A program made the position numbers and the translations under genes. A model generated the notes under the pieces. The model did not search any database, was not told the origin of the DNA, and saw nothing but the letters and a program-made list of their open reading frames with translations. This document shows positions 18,529 through 27,224 of a DNA stretch of 64,000 nt, one piece after another. The stretch lies in assembly GCA_015059285.1 (NCBI GenBank), contig SVAS01000001.1, positions 256,217-320,216 on the forward strand. The letters run 5' to 3'. This stretch comes from Bacillota bacterium (GTDB lineage Bacteria > Bacillota_I > Bacilli_A > RF39 > UBA660). Numbering within the stretch: position 1 is the first letter of the stretch; each line of letters starts with the position of its first letter.

Positions 18529-19689
18529 ATGCAAAAAATAAAGAAGTTATTTAAAAATATAGATAAACCTTTATTTTTTGTTATGCTTATAATCATTATT
18601 TTTGGACTTTTAAATATTGTTACAGCATCTAGTCGTGAAACAGTTGTAAGATATGAACAATCTCTTTACCATTATTTCTTCCAACACTTAATCATGCTTA
18701 GTATAGCTTTTATTGGTAGTTTAGTTATTATTAAAACACCAACTAAGTCTTATAAATTATTAGGTCCTTTTTTATATATTGTTGTACTGTGTTTACTTTT
18801 ATATTTATCAGTAGTAGGTATTGCGGAACGTGGCTCAATCAACTGGCTTAGTATTGGTGGCTTTACTTTTCAACCTAGTGAGCTTGCTAAACCGGTAATG
18901 ATTGTAACACTTGCTTTACTATTTGAAAAGTTTTATAAAAAAATAAGAATGCCAAACACTAATCATTATGATATGATTGGCTTTATTTTAGGTGCAGGTC
19001 TTATTATGCCTGTTATAGTTTTTTTGCAAGGAGATTTAGGAACATCATTAATTATATTAGGTATCTTTTTTGTGATGTTTATTTCTAGTCCTATTTTAAA
19101 AATAGATAAGTTTAAAACAATAATATTTTTATTTATAGTGGGGGTAATTGGTATTATTGGAGTTTATTCTATCAAAGGACATATTTTAACAGAAGCTCAA
19201 ACAGAAAGATTTGATTTTTTTAATCCTTGTAGTAAATATGAAGATTCGGGTTATCAAATATGTAATGGGTTTATTGCTATAAATGATGGTGGATTACTTG
19301 GTTTAGGAATTGGTAAAAGTAAACAAAAGTATTCATATATTCCAGATCCACATACAGATAGTGTTTTTGCTATAATTGCTGAAGAATTAGGCTTTTTACT
19401 TAGTACACTTATATTTATAGCTTACATTTTTATATTAGGCCGAATTCTTAGAATTGCGACTAATGCATCAACTGTTCGTGGTAGATATATGTGTTTAGGT
19501 ATTAGTGTATATATGTTTTTGCACATTCTTTTAAATTTAGGTGGCTTATTTGGCATATTACCTTTAACAGGGGTTCCTTTACCATTTTTAAGTTATGGTG
19601 GTACATTTACTATATGCCTTGTTTGTTCACTTGCTATTGTTCAAAGAGTACATATTGAAACATATAGTCAAAAAAGTATAAAACATTAA
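18529..19689 (+). CDS. ftsW: FtsW/RodA family peptidoglycan glycosyltransferase
   Basis: 386 residues with about ten membrane helices (SEDS family). These polymerise lipid II into glycan strands with a partner class B PBP. Conserved marks: INWLSIGGFTFQPSELAKP, FLQGDLGTSL with the catalytic Asp, PDPHTDSVFAIIAEELGF and the C-terminal LPFLSYGGT. The PDPHTDSVFA form suits FtsW more than RodA, but no division genes are adjacent, so RodA cannot be excluded. AAGGATGGTGAT precedes the start. Confidence 0.88.
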   Translation: MQKIKKLFKNIDKPLFFVMLIIIIFGLLNIVTASSRETVVRYEQSLYHYFFQHLIMLSIAFIGSLVIIKTPTKSYKLLGPFLYIVVLCLLLYLSVVGIAERGSINWLSIGGFTFQPSELAKPVMIVTLALLFEKFYKKIRMPNTNHYDMIGFILGAGLIMPVIVFLQGDLGTSLIILGIFFVMFISSPILKIDKFKTIIFLFIVGVIGIIGVYSIKGHILTEAQTERFDFFNPCSKYEDSGYQICNGFIAINDGGLLGLGIGKSKQKYSYIPDPHTDSVFAIIAEELGFLLSTLIFIAYIFILGRILRIATNASTVRGRYMCLGISVYMFLHILLNLGGLFGILPLTGVPLPFLSYGGTFTICLVCSLAIVQRVHIETYSQKSIKH

Positions 19690-19718
19690 TTTATACATAC
19701 CTTTTAATGAGGGATAAA

Positions 19719-20354
19719 ATGGTTAAGTTTATATATTTTATTATAACTTTATTAGGAGGTTTAAATAATTTGGATAGTAATTTTTATTATGAAGAAATAC
19801 CTTTGAATGTACAAAATGAAATGATTAATGTATCTTATTTTGAAAATGATGAAATAAGTTTTGATGATTTAGTTTTGGTTCATATTTTGTATATTGGATT
19901 TGACAAGGTTGAACATAAAGGTGAACTGGTTGTTAATAAAAAAATAGCTGATGATATTTTAGATATTTTTAAAAGTTTATACTTAAATAAATATGAAATT
20001 GAGAAAGTAGAAAGAATAGATAAATATAATGGAGATGATTATTTATCTATGGAATCTAATAATACATCTGCTTTTAATTATAGATATATTGAAAATACTA
20101 ATCAATTATCTAATCATGCTTATGGACTAGCAATTGATATAAATCCTTTTTATAATCCATATGTTTATGAACATAATAATACTTTAATTGTAAGTCCTAA
20201 AAGTGCTTTTAAGTATGCTGATAGGAATAAAAACTTTAAACATAAAATAGATCGAAACGATTTAGCTTATAAAGAATTTATAAAGCATGGGTTTACTTGG
20301 GGTGGAGATTGGACTTATAAGAAAGATTACCAACATTTTGAAAAAATAATTTAG
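19719..20354 (+). CDS. M15-family D-Ala-D-Ala carboxypeptidase or endopeptidase
   Basis: 211 residues. An N-terminal hydrophobic stretch (about 4-16) serves as signal or anchor. The zinc-peptidase motifs are SNHAYGLAIDINPFYNPYV (His and Asp ligands) and the C-terminal GFTWGGDWTYKKDYQHFEK (catalytic Asp and last His ligand). This is the M15 layout of VanY-like and L-Ala-D-Glu peptidases that trim cell-wall peptides. GAGGG sits 6 bases before the ATG at 19719; an ATG at 19707 overlaps that site and is less likely. It follows ftsW closely, in line with a wall role. Confidence 0.85.
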   Translation: MVKFIYFIITLLGGLNNLDSNFYYEEIPLNVQNEMINVSYFENDEISFDDLVLVHILYIGFDKVEHKGELVVNKKIADDILDIFKSLYLNKYEIEKVERIDKYNGDDYLSMESNNTSAFNYRYIENTNQLSNHAYGLAIDINPFYNPYVYEHNNTLIVSPKSAFKYADRNKNFKHKIDRNDLAYKEFIKHGFTWGGDWTYKKDYQHFEKII

Positions 20355-20363
20355 GGGGATTTT

Positions 20364-21263
20364 ATGGAAAGAGAAAAAAACTTCTTTTTAGAATACTTAA
20401 AATATGAACGAAACTATTCTGATAAAACAATTTTAAATTATGAAAAAGACTTAAATTTGTTTGTTGATTTTTGTGATGAAAAAAGAATTAATAATTTTAA
20501 TCAAGTTGATTTTGAATTTATTCGAATGTATTTAAAATATTTATATAGTTTGAAGTATTCAAATAAAACTATAAGTCGTCATTTAAGTAGTCTTAGAAGT
20601 TTTTTTAAATATTTACTGAAAGAAAAAAAGATTAAAAGTAATCCTTGTTTACTTATAACAAGCCCTAAAAAAGAAGAACGACTTCCAAATTTTATTAGTG
20701 AAATTGATTTGGATAAACTTTTCAGTATTCCAAATGTTTCAGAACCAATTGGTCAAAGAGATGAATTAATACTTAGAATGTTTTATGCAACAGGAATTCG
20801 TCTTTCTGAGCTTGATAATATAGAGATTAAAGATATTGATTTTTATAATCGTAGAATTAAAATATTTGGTAAAGGTAATAAAGAAAGATATGTTTTATAT
20901 GGCAATAATTGTCACAATAGTTTAAAGCGTTATTTAAAAGATGGACGTTTAAAACTATTAAAGGGGAGTAACGACTATTTGTTTTTAAATAGTAAAGGAG
21001 AAAAGCTATCTAGTGGTGGCATTGAATATATTATTAAAAAAATAGTTCGTGGAAGTGGAGTTACTAATAATCATATAACTCCTCATGTATTTAGACATAC
21101 ATTTGCAACTCACATGTTAAATGAAGGCTCTGATTTAGTTACTGTTAAAGAGCTTTTAGGGCATTCTAATTTATCTACAACTAGTATATATACACATGTA
21201 TCCAATGAAAGACTAAGACAAGTTTACTTAAATACTCATCCTAGAGCTAAAAAAAAGATGTAA
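20364..21263 (+). CDS. Tyrosine recombinase, XerC/XerD type
   Basis: 299 residues. An N-terminal SAM-like core-binding domain (FLEYLKYERNYSDKTI) is followed by the catalytic domain with R-K-H-R-H-Y residues: ATGIRLSEL (Arg), GKGNKERYV (Lys), HVFRHTFATHML (His, Arg), LLGHSNLSTTSIYTH (His and nucleophile Tyr). The size and motifs match the Xer recombinases that resolve chromosome dimers at dif. No phage or transposon genes surround it, and it sits in an operon after a wall peptidase, so a housekeeping role is more likely than an integrase. Confidence 0.88.
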   Translation: MEREKNFFLEYLKYERNYSDKTILNYEKDLNLFVDFCDEKRINNFNQVDFEFIRMYLKYLYSLKYSNKTISRHLSSLRSFFKYLLKEKKIKSNPCLLITSPKKEERLPNFISEIDLDKLFSIPNVSEPIGQRDELILRMFYATGIRLSELDNIEIKDIDFYNRRIKIFGKGNKERYVLYGNNCHNSLKRYLKDGRLKLLKGSNDYLFLNSKGEKLSSGGIEYIIKKIVRGSGVTNNHITPHVFRHTFATHMLNEGSDLVTVKELLGHSNLSTTSIYTHVSNERLRQVYLNTHPRAKKKM

Positions 21264-21292
21264 AGAAATGTCAATTATTGGCATTTTTCTTT
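21263..21292 (+). terminator. Terminator after the Xer recombinase gene
   Basis: AAATGTCAA / TTGGCATTT stem with a 3-base loop (one G-U pair) followed by TTCTTTT. Confidence 0.75.
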
Positions 21293-21350
21293 TAAATACA
21301 AATGATTTTTGATATAATAATTTTGTGACTTTTGAGAGGGTGAAGAGATT

Positions 21351-23990
21351 ATGACAAAATATGTATATGCATTTAAAGAAGGAAATGCAGACATGAGAAA
21401 TATTCTTGGTGGTAAAGGAGCAAATTTAGCTGAAATGACTAATTTAGGACTTCCTATACCTCAAGGATTTACTGTTACAACAGAAGCTTGTACAGATTAT
21501 TATAATAATGGAAAGGAAGTTTCTAAAGAAATTCAAGACCAAATTTTTAAGGCTTTAACTGAGTTAGAAAGTATTCAAGGTAAAAAATTTGGAGATAATA
21601 GTGATCCATTACTAGTTTCAGTAAGAAGTGGTGCTAGAGCAAGTATGCCTGGTATGATGGATACTATTTTAAATTTAGGACTTAATGATGAAGCAGTTGA
21701 AGGTTTTGCAGCTAAAACTGAAAACCCAAGATTTGCATATGATTCATATAGAAGATTTATTCAAATGTATTCAGATGTTGTTATGGAAGTTCCTAAATCT
21801 TTCTTTGAAAAAATTATTGATGAATTAAAAGAAGAAAAAGGAATTCATTTTGATACTGAACTTACAGTAGAAGATTTAAAAGAATTAGTAAGAAGATTTA
21901 AAGAAGTTTATAAAGAAAATATGAATGGTGAAGAATTCCCACAAGATCCAAAAGAACAATTAATGGGAGCTGTTAAGGCAGTATTTCGTTCTTGGGATAA
22001 TCCTAGAGCTATCGTTTACCGTAGAATGAATGATATTCCAGGAGATTGGGGAACTGCTGTAAACGTTCAAGCTATGGTATTTGGTAATATGGGTGAAACA
22101 TCTGGTACAGGTGTAGCATTCACAAGAAATCCATCTACTGGTGAAAAAGGTATTTATGGTGAATATTTAATTAATGCGCAAGGAGAAGACGTTGTTGCTG
22201 GTGTTCGTACTCCACAACCAATTAGTAAACTTGCTGAAGATATGCCAGAATGCTATGAAGAATTTATGAGAATTGCTGATAGTTTAGAAAAACATTATCG
22301 TGATATGCAAGATATGGAATTTACTATTCAAGAAGGTAAATTATATTTCTTACAAACTCGTAATGGTAAAAGAACTGCTCATGCAGCTATTCAAATAGCA
22401 TGTGATTTAGTAGATGAAGGAATGATCACTAAAGAAGAAGCTATTTTACGTATTGAAGCTAAATCATTAGATCAATTATTACATCCAACATTTAATGTAC
22501 AAGCATTAAAAGAAGGTGAAGTAATTGGTAGTGCTTTACCTGCATCACCTGGTGCTGCTAGTGGTAAAGTTGTGTTTACTGCACAAGAAGCTAAAGAACT
22601 AGGTATTGGTGGTAAAGGAGAAAGAGTAATTCTTGTTCGTTTAGAAACTACACCAGAAGATATTGAAGGTATGGTTGCTGCTCAAGGTATTTTAACTGTA
22701 CGTGGTGGTATGACAAGTCACGCTGCAGTTGTTGCTCGTGGTATGGGTACTTGTTGTGTATCTGGATGTGGTGAAATTAAAATAAATGAAGAAAAGAAAG
22801 AATTTACATTAGGCGGATATACATTCCATGAAGGAGATTATATTTCATTAGATGGTACTACTGGTAAAATCTATAAAGGTGATATTAAAACAGAAGAAGC
22901 TTCAGTTTCAGGAAACTTTGGTAGAATTATGGGATGGGCTGATGAATTTAGAAAACTTCAAGTTCGTACTAATGCTGATAATCCTCGTGATACTAAACAG
23001 GCTGTAGAACTTGGAGCTGAAGGAATTGGTTTATGCCGTACAGAACACATGTTCTTTGAAGAAGATAGAATTCCAAAAATTAGAAAAATGATTTTAAGTG
23101 AAACAGTAGAAGCTAGAGAAGAAGCTTTAAATCAATTAATTCCATTCCAAAAAGGTGATTTTAAAGCTATGTATAAAGAACTTAAAGGTTTACCAATGAC
23201 AGTTCGTTATTTGGATCCACCTTTACATGAATTCTTACCAACAGTAGAAGAAGATATTAAAGCTTTAGCAAGTGAAATGGGAGTAACTGTAGAACATTTA
23301 AAAGAAAAATGTGATGAGTTACATGAATTTAACCCAATGATGGGACATCGTGGATGTAGACTTGCTGTAACATATCCAGAAATTGCTAAAATGCAAACGC
23401 GTGCTTTAATGGAAGCTGCTATTGAAGTAAAAGAAGAAGATGGATATGATATTGTTCCTGAAATTATGATACCATTAGTTGGAGAAAAGAAAGAATTAAA
23501 ATTTGTTAAAGATATCGTAGTAGAAACTGCTGAAAAAGTAAAAGCAGAAAAAGGTTCTGATATGGAATATCATATTGGTACTATGATTGAAATTCCTCGT
23601 GCAGCTTTAACTGCAGATGCCATTGCAGAAGAAGCAGAATTCTTCTCATTTGGAACTAATGACTTAACTCAAATGACATTTGGTTTCTCAAGAGATGATG
23701 CAGGAAAATTCTTAGATTCTTATTATAGTAATAAAATTTATGAATCTGATCCATTTGCTAAATTAGATCAAACTGGTGTAGGCACTTTAGTAAAAATGGC
23801 TGCAGAAAAAGGTAGAACAACTAGACCAAACATTAAATTAGGTATTTGTGGTGAACACGGAGGAGAACCATCAAGTGTAGAATTCTGCCATAAAGTAGGA
23901 TTAACTTATGTTTCTTGCAGTCCATTTAGAGTACCTATTGCAAGATTAGCTGCTGCTCAAGCTGCACTAAACGAAAAAAATAATAAATAG
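21351..23990 (+). CDS. ppdK: Pyruvate, phosphate dikinase
   Basis: 879 residues. It interconverts pyruvate, ATP and phosphate with phosphoenolpyruvate, AMP and pyrophosphate, often running toward ATP-saving glycolysis in anaerobes. Domains in order: ATP-grasp (KYVYAFKEGNADMRNILGGKGANLAEMT), the swivelling phosphohistidine domain with GGMTSHAAVVARGMG (catalytic His), and the PEP/pyruvate barrel with GLCRTEHMFFEEDR, FGTNDLTQMTFGFSRDD and GICGEHGGEPSS (catalytic Cys). The length is normal. It is transcribed alone from a TATAAT near 21313 with GAGAGGGTG before the ATG. Confidence 0.97.
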   Translation: MTKYVYAFKEGNADMRNILGGKGANLAEMTNLGLPIPQGFTVTTEACTDYYNNGKEVSKEIQDQIFKALTELESIQGKKFGDNSDPLLVSVRSGARASMPGMMDTILNLGLNDEAVEGFAAKTENPRFAYDSYRRFIQMYSDVVMEVPKSFFEKIIDELKEEKGIHFDTELTVEDLKELVRRFKEVYKENMNGEEFPQDPKEQLMGAVKAVFRSWDNPRAIVYRRMNDIPGDWGTAVNVQAMVFGNMGETSGTGVAFTRNPSTGEKGIYGEYLINAQGEDVVAGVRTPQPISKLAEDMPECYEEFMRIADSLEKHYRDMQDMEFTIQEGKLYFLQTRNGKRTAHAAIQIACDLVDEGMITKEEAILRIEAKSLDQLLHPTFNVQALKEGEVIGSALPASPGAASGKVVFTAQEAKELGIGGKGERVILVRLETTPEDIEGMVAAQGILTVRGGMTSHAAVVARGMGTCCVSGCGEIKINEEKKEFTLGGYTFHEGDYISLDGTTGKIYKGDIKTEEASVSGNFGRIMGWADEFRKLQVRTNADNPRDTKQAVELGAEGIGLCRTEHMFFEEDRIPKIRKMILSETVEAREEALNQLIPFQKGDFKAMYKELKGLPMTVRYLDPPLHEFLPTVEEDIKALASEMGVTVEHLKEKCDELHEFNPMMGHRGCRLAVTYPEIAKMQTRALMEAAIEVKEEDGYDIVPEIMIPLVGEKKELKFVKDIVVETAEKVKAEKGSDMEYHIGTMIEIPRAALTADAIAEEAEFFSFGTNDLTQMTFGFSRDDAGKFLDSYYSNKIYESDPFAKLDQTGVGTLVKMAAEKGRTTRPNIKLGICGEHGGEPSSVEFCHKVGLTYVSCSPFRVPIARLAAAQAALNEKNNK

Positions 23991-24056
23991 TTTGCCTGAA
24001 TTTATAAGACAATTTAAACGATAAAGTATATTTCTAAAGGCAAAATGGAAATATAC
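23991..24056 (+). other. Possible structured 3' element after ppdK
   Basis: Immediately after the stop, TTTGCCT (23991-23997) can pair with AGGCAAA (24038-24044). The second segment lies in the loop of a perfect 9-bp hairpin GTATATTTC / GAAATATAC (24026-24034 with 24048-24056). Together they could form a pseudoknot, or two alternative structures, before the terminator. Function unknown. Confidence 0.35.
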
Positions 24057-24061
24057 ATGAT

Positions 24062-24097
24062 GGAGATACTTATTTAATTATAAGTGTCTCTTTTTTT
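24062..24097 (+). terminator. ppdK terminator
   Basis: GAGATACTTAT / ATAAGTGTCTC stem (one G-T pair) followed by seven T. Confidence 0.88.
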
Positions 24098-24129
24098 AAT
24101 TTTAGATGGAGCGGTTAAATTAAATATAA

Positions 24130-24170
24130 TAAAAAAAGAAACTTCAGTTTAATAAATAAACTGAAGTTTA
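24130..24170 (-). terminator. lexA terminator
   Basis: On the minus strand a 12-bp stem, TAAACTTCAGTTTA-type repeat with an ATAA loop, followed by a U run (A run at 24131-24137 on the plus strand). Confidence 0.85.
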
Positions 24171-24197
24171 TCATTTCAAAATAATTTTGTATAGTTT

Positions 24198-24815
24198 TTA
24201 TATTTTTCTATATAAACCGATGGCTTTTCCTAATATAGTTACATTATCTAAAATAATAGGTTCCATAGTGTCATTTTCTGGTTGTAATCTGAAGTAATTA
24301 ACTTCTTTGTAAAATGTTTTTAAAGTAACTTCATTTTCATCTGTCATAGCTACAACTATTTCACCATTTCTAGCTGTATTTGTTCTTTCAACAATGACAA
24401 TGTCCCCGTCTAAAATACCTGCATTAATCATGCTTTCTCCACTAACTAATAAAGTGAATACTTCTTTATTTTTTGGAATCAAATAAGCCGGTAGTGAAAA
24501 AAATTCATCAGGTCTTTCTATCGCTTCAATAGGACTTCCAGCAGTAATTTTTCCAAGTAGTGGAACTTCAACTGAGGTTTCTTGTTTGATTTCATATTCA
24601 TTATCTACAAGCAATTCAATAGCGCGGTTTTTAGTTTCTTCTTTCTTTATAAAACCTTTACTTTCTAAATTGCTTAAATGAGTATGAATTGTAGCAGGCG
24701 ATGAAACACCTAAATCAGCACCAATTTCCCTTACAGTAGGTGGGTAACCATGTGACACAATATATTTTTTGATATAGCATAAAATTTCTTCTTGTCGCTT
24801 AGTTAAGTTATTCAA
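24198..24815 (-). CDS. lexA: LexA SOS repressor
   Basis: 205 residues. The N-terminal winged helix (LTKRQEEILCYIKKYI, REIGADLGVSSPATIHTHL) binds SOS boxes. The C-terminal S24 domain has the self-cleavage site in KITAGSP, the nucleophile Ser in LVSGESMI and the general-base Lys in EVTLKTFYKE. RecA-stimulated cleavage releases SOS genes. The start codon is TTG at 24815, fixed by GGAGG 7 bases upstream. It is divergent from a 48-residue membrane peptide, with two SOS-box-like palindromes between them, so it probably regulates itself and that gene. Confidence 0.96.
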   Translation of the reverse strand: MNNLTKRQEEILCYIKKYIVSHGYPPTVREIGADLGVSSPATIHTHLSNLESKGFIKKEETKNRAIELLVDNEYEIKQETSVEVPLLGKITAGSPIEAIERPDEFFSLPAYLIPKNKEVFTLLVSGESMINAGILDGDIVIVERTNTARNGEIVVAMTDENEVTLKTFYKEVNYFRLQPENDTMEPIILDNVTILGKAIGLYRKI

Positions 24816-24871
24816 AATATAACCTCCTTTTTACATTACATATACATTGTAACATAGGAAATTTAAAAAGT

Positions 24872-24885
24872 CAAACATTTGTTTG
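24872..24885. promoter_or_regulatory. SOS-box-like site, weaker
   Basis: CAAACATTTGTTTG, close to the Gram-positive LexA consensus CGAACRNRYGTTYG (two mismatches). It is on the lexA side of the shared promoter region, so is likely used for lexA autoregulation. Confidence 0.65.
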
Positions 24886-24895
24886 CAAAAAGTCA

Positions 24896-24924
24896 TTGAC
24901 ACGAACAAACGTTTGTGATAATAT
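24896..24924 (+). promoter_or_regulatory. Promoter with an embedded perfect LexA box
   Basis: TTGACA (24896-24901) and TAATAT (24919-24924) with 17 bp between them. CGAACAAACGTTTG (24902-24915) fills the spacer and matches the Bacillus LexA consensus at every position. Bound LexA would block RNA polymerase directly. Confidence 0.85.
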
Positions 24925-24945
24925 GTAATCACAGGAGATGATAAT

Positions 24946-25092
24946 ATGTTAGATATAATTAAAAGTAAAATGATGATGGGGGTAGCAGTAATGCTTTTAG
25001 GCATTGTTTTTGTAAATGCTGGTGTTACTAATAAATTAGAAGAAAATCATGCTGAAACTTATGAAAAAGTAATTGTAATGAATATTCAATAA
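24946..25092 (+). CDS. 48-residue SOS-controlled single-span membrane peptide in the yneA position
   Basis: MLDIIKSKMMMGVAVMLLGI begins a short cytoplasmic or leader segment and one hydrophobic helix (about 9-26); the hydrophilic tail VTNKLEENHAETYEKVIVMNIQ follows. GGAGATGAT precedes the ATG. The promoter holds a perfect LexA box. In Bacillus subtilis the same place, divergent from lexA and upstream of tkt, is held by yneA, whose single-span product blocks division during SOS. This peptide lacks the LysM domain of YneA and is less than half its size. I infer a division-inhibitor role by position, topology and control; sequence similarity to YneA is not evident. Confidence 0.7.
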   Translation: MLDIIKSKMMMGVAVMLLGIVFVNAGVTNKLEENHAETYEKVIVMNIQ

Positions 25093-25154
25093 AAGCTTTA
25101 TTATATTTGAATTATTTGATATAATTTAAATATAATAAAGAGGGTGAACCAAAA

Positions 25155-27143
25155 ATGGAAAACAGAATCATTAATAATATAAAATCATTAGGAATAGATA
25201 TGATTGATAGTGCAGGTAGTGGGCATCCAGGAATTGTATTAGGTGCTGCACCAATAATTTATAGTATATATGCTAATCATATGAATATTAATGTAAATGA
25301 TCCTAAATGGATTAATAGAGATCGTTTCGTAATGTCTGCAGGCCATGGCTCAGCGTTACTTTATGCAACTTTATTTATGGCTGGTTATGATTTAAATATT
25401 GATGATTTGAAAAATTTTAGAAAGATAAATTCAAAAACACCAGGACATCCCGAGTATGGTGTTACACCAGGTGTTGATATGTCAACAGGACCTTTGGGAC
25501 AAGGCTTTGCTAGTGCTGTTGGAATGGCATTAGGTGGTAAAATTTTGAATGAAAAATATAAATTAAAAAGAAAAAATAACTTTGATAGTGAACGCGGTTT
25601 GATTGATTATAAAGTATATGTTTTATGTGGTGACGGCGATTTAATGGAGGGAATTAGTTATGAGGCTGCCTCTTTAGCTGGTAATCTAAATTTAGATAAC
25701 TTAATTGTTTTATATGATTCCAATAACGTTAGTTTAGATGGTGATACTTCTAATACTTTTACAGAAAATGTAGTAGAACGATTTAAAGCTATGGGGTGGC
25801 ACACTGAACTGGTTAAAGATGGAACTAATTCAGAAGATATTGATAAAGCTATTGAAAAGGCCAAAAAAGCAGGGAAACCTTCTTTAATTGAAGTAAAAAC
25901 AGTTATAGGAAAGGATTCTGTTTGGGAAGGAACAAATAAAGTTCATGGAAAATGTTTGGAAAAAGAAGATATATTAAACCTAAAAGGAAAATTGTTAATG
26001 CCAACAGAACCTTTTTATGTAGATATGACTTTAGTAAAACAATTTAGAACTTCAATTAAAGAACGTAGTAGTATTAAATATGAATTATTTAATAGAAATT
26101 ATAATGAATATGTTAAGGAATATTTAAATGATGATGCGAGCAGTTTAAAATATTTGTTTGCAGATGATTTAAAGGTTGATTTATCAAAATATAGATGGGA
26201 ATTTAATACAGAAACTAAAGAAGCAACGAGAGTCAGTAATGGGTATGTTTTAAATGAACTTACTAGATTTATTCCAAATTTAATTGGTGGATCTGCGGAT
26301 TTATCTAGTTCTACAAATACTTATCTTAAAAGTTGTGGGGATATAAAAGATGGCCATTATGATGGCAAGAATATATGGTTTGGTGTTCGTGAGCATGCAA
26401 TGGGTGCTATTTTAAATGGCCTTGCTCTTAGTTCATTTAGAGTATTCGGTTCTACTTTTTTAGTTTTTTCAGATTATTTAAAACCAGCTATTCGTCTATC
26501 TGCCTTAATGAATTTACCAGTAACTTATATATTTACTCATGATTCTATTAATATTGGTCAAGATGGTCCTACTCATCAGCCAATTGAACAATTAGCATCA
26601 TTACGAGCAATCCCAAATTTTAATGTATATAGACCTGCAGATAGTAAGGAAATAGTAGGTTGTTATCAATCTATTTTAAATAGTAAAAAACCAAGTGCTT
26701 TAATTTTGTCTAGAAATGAAGTTTCCATGCTAGAAAACACAAATATTGAAAATACTTCAAAAGGGGCATATATAATTCGCAAAGAAGTTAATAATTTACA
26801 TGGAATTATTATTGCTACAGGAAGTGAAGTACATACAGCATATCATATTGCATATGAACTATATGAACAAGAGGGATTAGATTTACGTGTGATAAGTATG
26901 CCTTCAATGGAAATATTTAAGGAACAAAGTGATGAATATAAAAAAGAATTACTTCCACTTGGATATAAAACATTTGTAATTGAAGCAGGCTCTTCATTTG
27001 GCTGGCATCAATTCGTATATAATGATAAATACTTGATGACGGTTGATAAGTTTGGAACAAGTGGTACCAAAGATGAAGTTTTAGAACATTGTGATTTTAG
27101 TTATTCACAAATTAAAGATAAAATAAAAAAATTATTAAAATAA
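25155..27143 (+). CDS. tkt: Transketolase
   Basis: 662 residues, thiamine diphosphate enzyme of the pentose phosphate pathway that moves two-carbon units between sugar phosphates. Marks: SAGSGHPGIVLGAAPI, the substrate and cofactor loop HPEYGVTPGVDMSTGPLGQGF, the ThDP motif GDGDLMEGISYEAASLAGNLNLDN (visible as GDGDLMEG...NLDNLIVLYDSN), the catalytic Glu in FGVREHAMGAI, and GQDGPTHQPIEQLASLRAIP. The length is normal. Its position after lexA and the SOS peptide and before the sirA-like gene repeats the Bacillus order. Confidence 0.96.
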   Translation: MENRIINNIKSLGIDMIDSAGSGHPGIVLGAAPIIYSIYANHMNINVNDPKWINRDRFVMSAGHGSALLYATLFMAGYDLNIDDLKNFRKINSKTPGHPEYGVTPGVDMSTGPLGQGFASAVGMALGGKILNEKYKLKRKNNFDSERGLIDYKVYVLCGDGDLMEGISYEAASLAGNLNLDNLIVLYDSNNVSLDGDTSNTFTENVVERFKAMGWHTELVKDGTNSEDIDKAIEKAKKAGKPSLIEVKTVIGKDSVWEGTNKVHGKCLEKEDILNLKGKLLMPTEPFYVDMTLVKQFRTSIKERSSIKYELFNRNYNEYVKEYLNDDASSLKYLFADDLKVDLSKYRWEFNTETKEATRVSNGYVLNELTRFIPNLIGGSADLSSSTNTYLKSCGDIKDGHYDGKNIWFGVREHAMGAILNGLALSSFRVFGSTFLVFSDYLKPAIRLSALMNLPVTYIFTHDSINIGQDGPTHQPIEQLASLRAIPNFNVYRPADSKEIVGCYQSILNSKKPSALILSRNEVSMLENTNIENTSKGAYIIRKEVNNLHGIIIATGSEVHTAYHIAYELYEQEGLDLRVISMPSMEIFKEQSDEYKKELLPLGYKTFVIEAGSSFGWHQFVYNDKYLMTVDKFGTSGTKDEVLEHCDFSYSQIKDKIKKLLK

Positions 27144-27145
27144 AA

Positions 27146-27177
27146 AAGAATTTAAAATTAATTAAATTCTTTTTTTT
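27146..27177 (+). terminator. tkt terminator
   Basis: AAGAATTTAA / TTAAATTCTT stem, 6-base loop, T tract. Confidence 0.85.
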
Positions 27178-27224
27178 GACAATTGTTGCGCTTTTAATAT
27201 TTTAAACTATTAGTGGTGACTATT

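Noticed and set aside
20364-21263. Xer-type recombinase as sign of a mobile element
   Set aside because: Size and motifs match housekeeping Xer proteins, and there are no attachment sites, phage genes or transfer genes around it.
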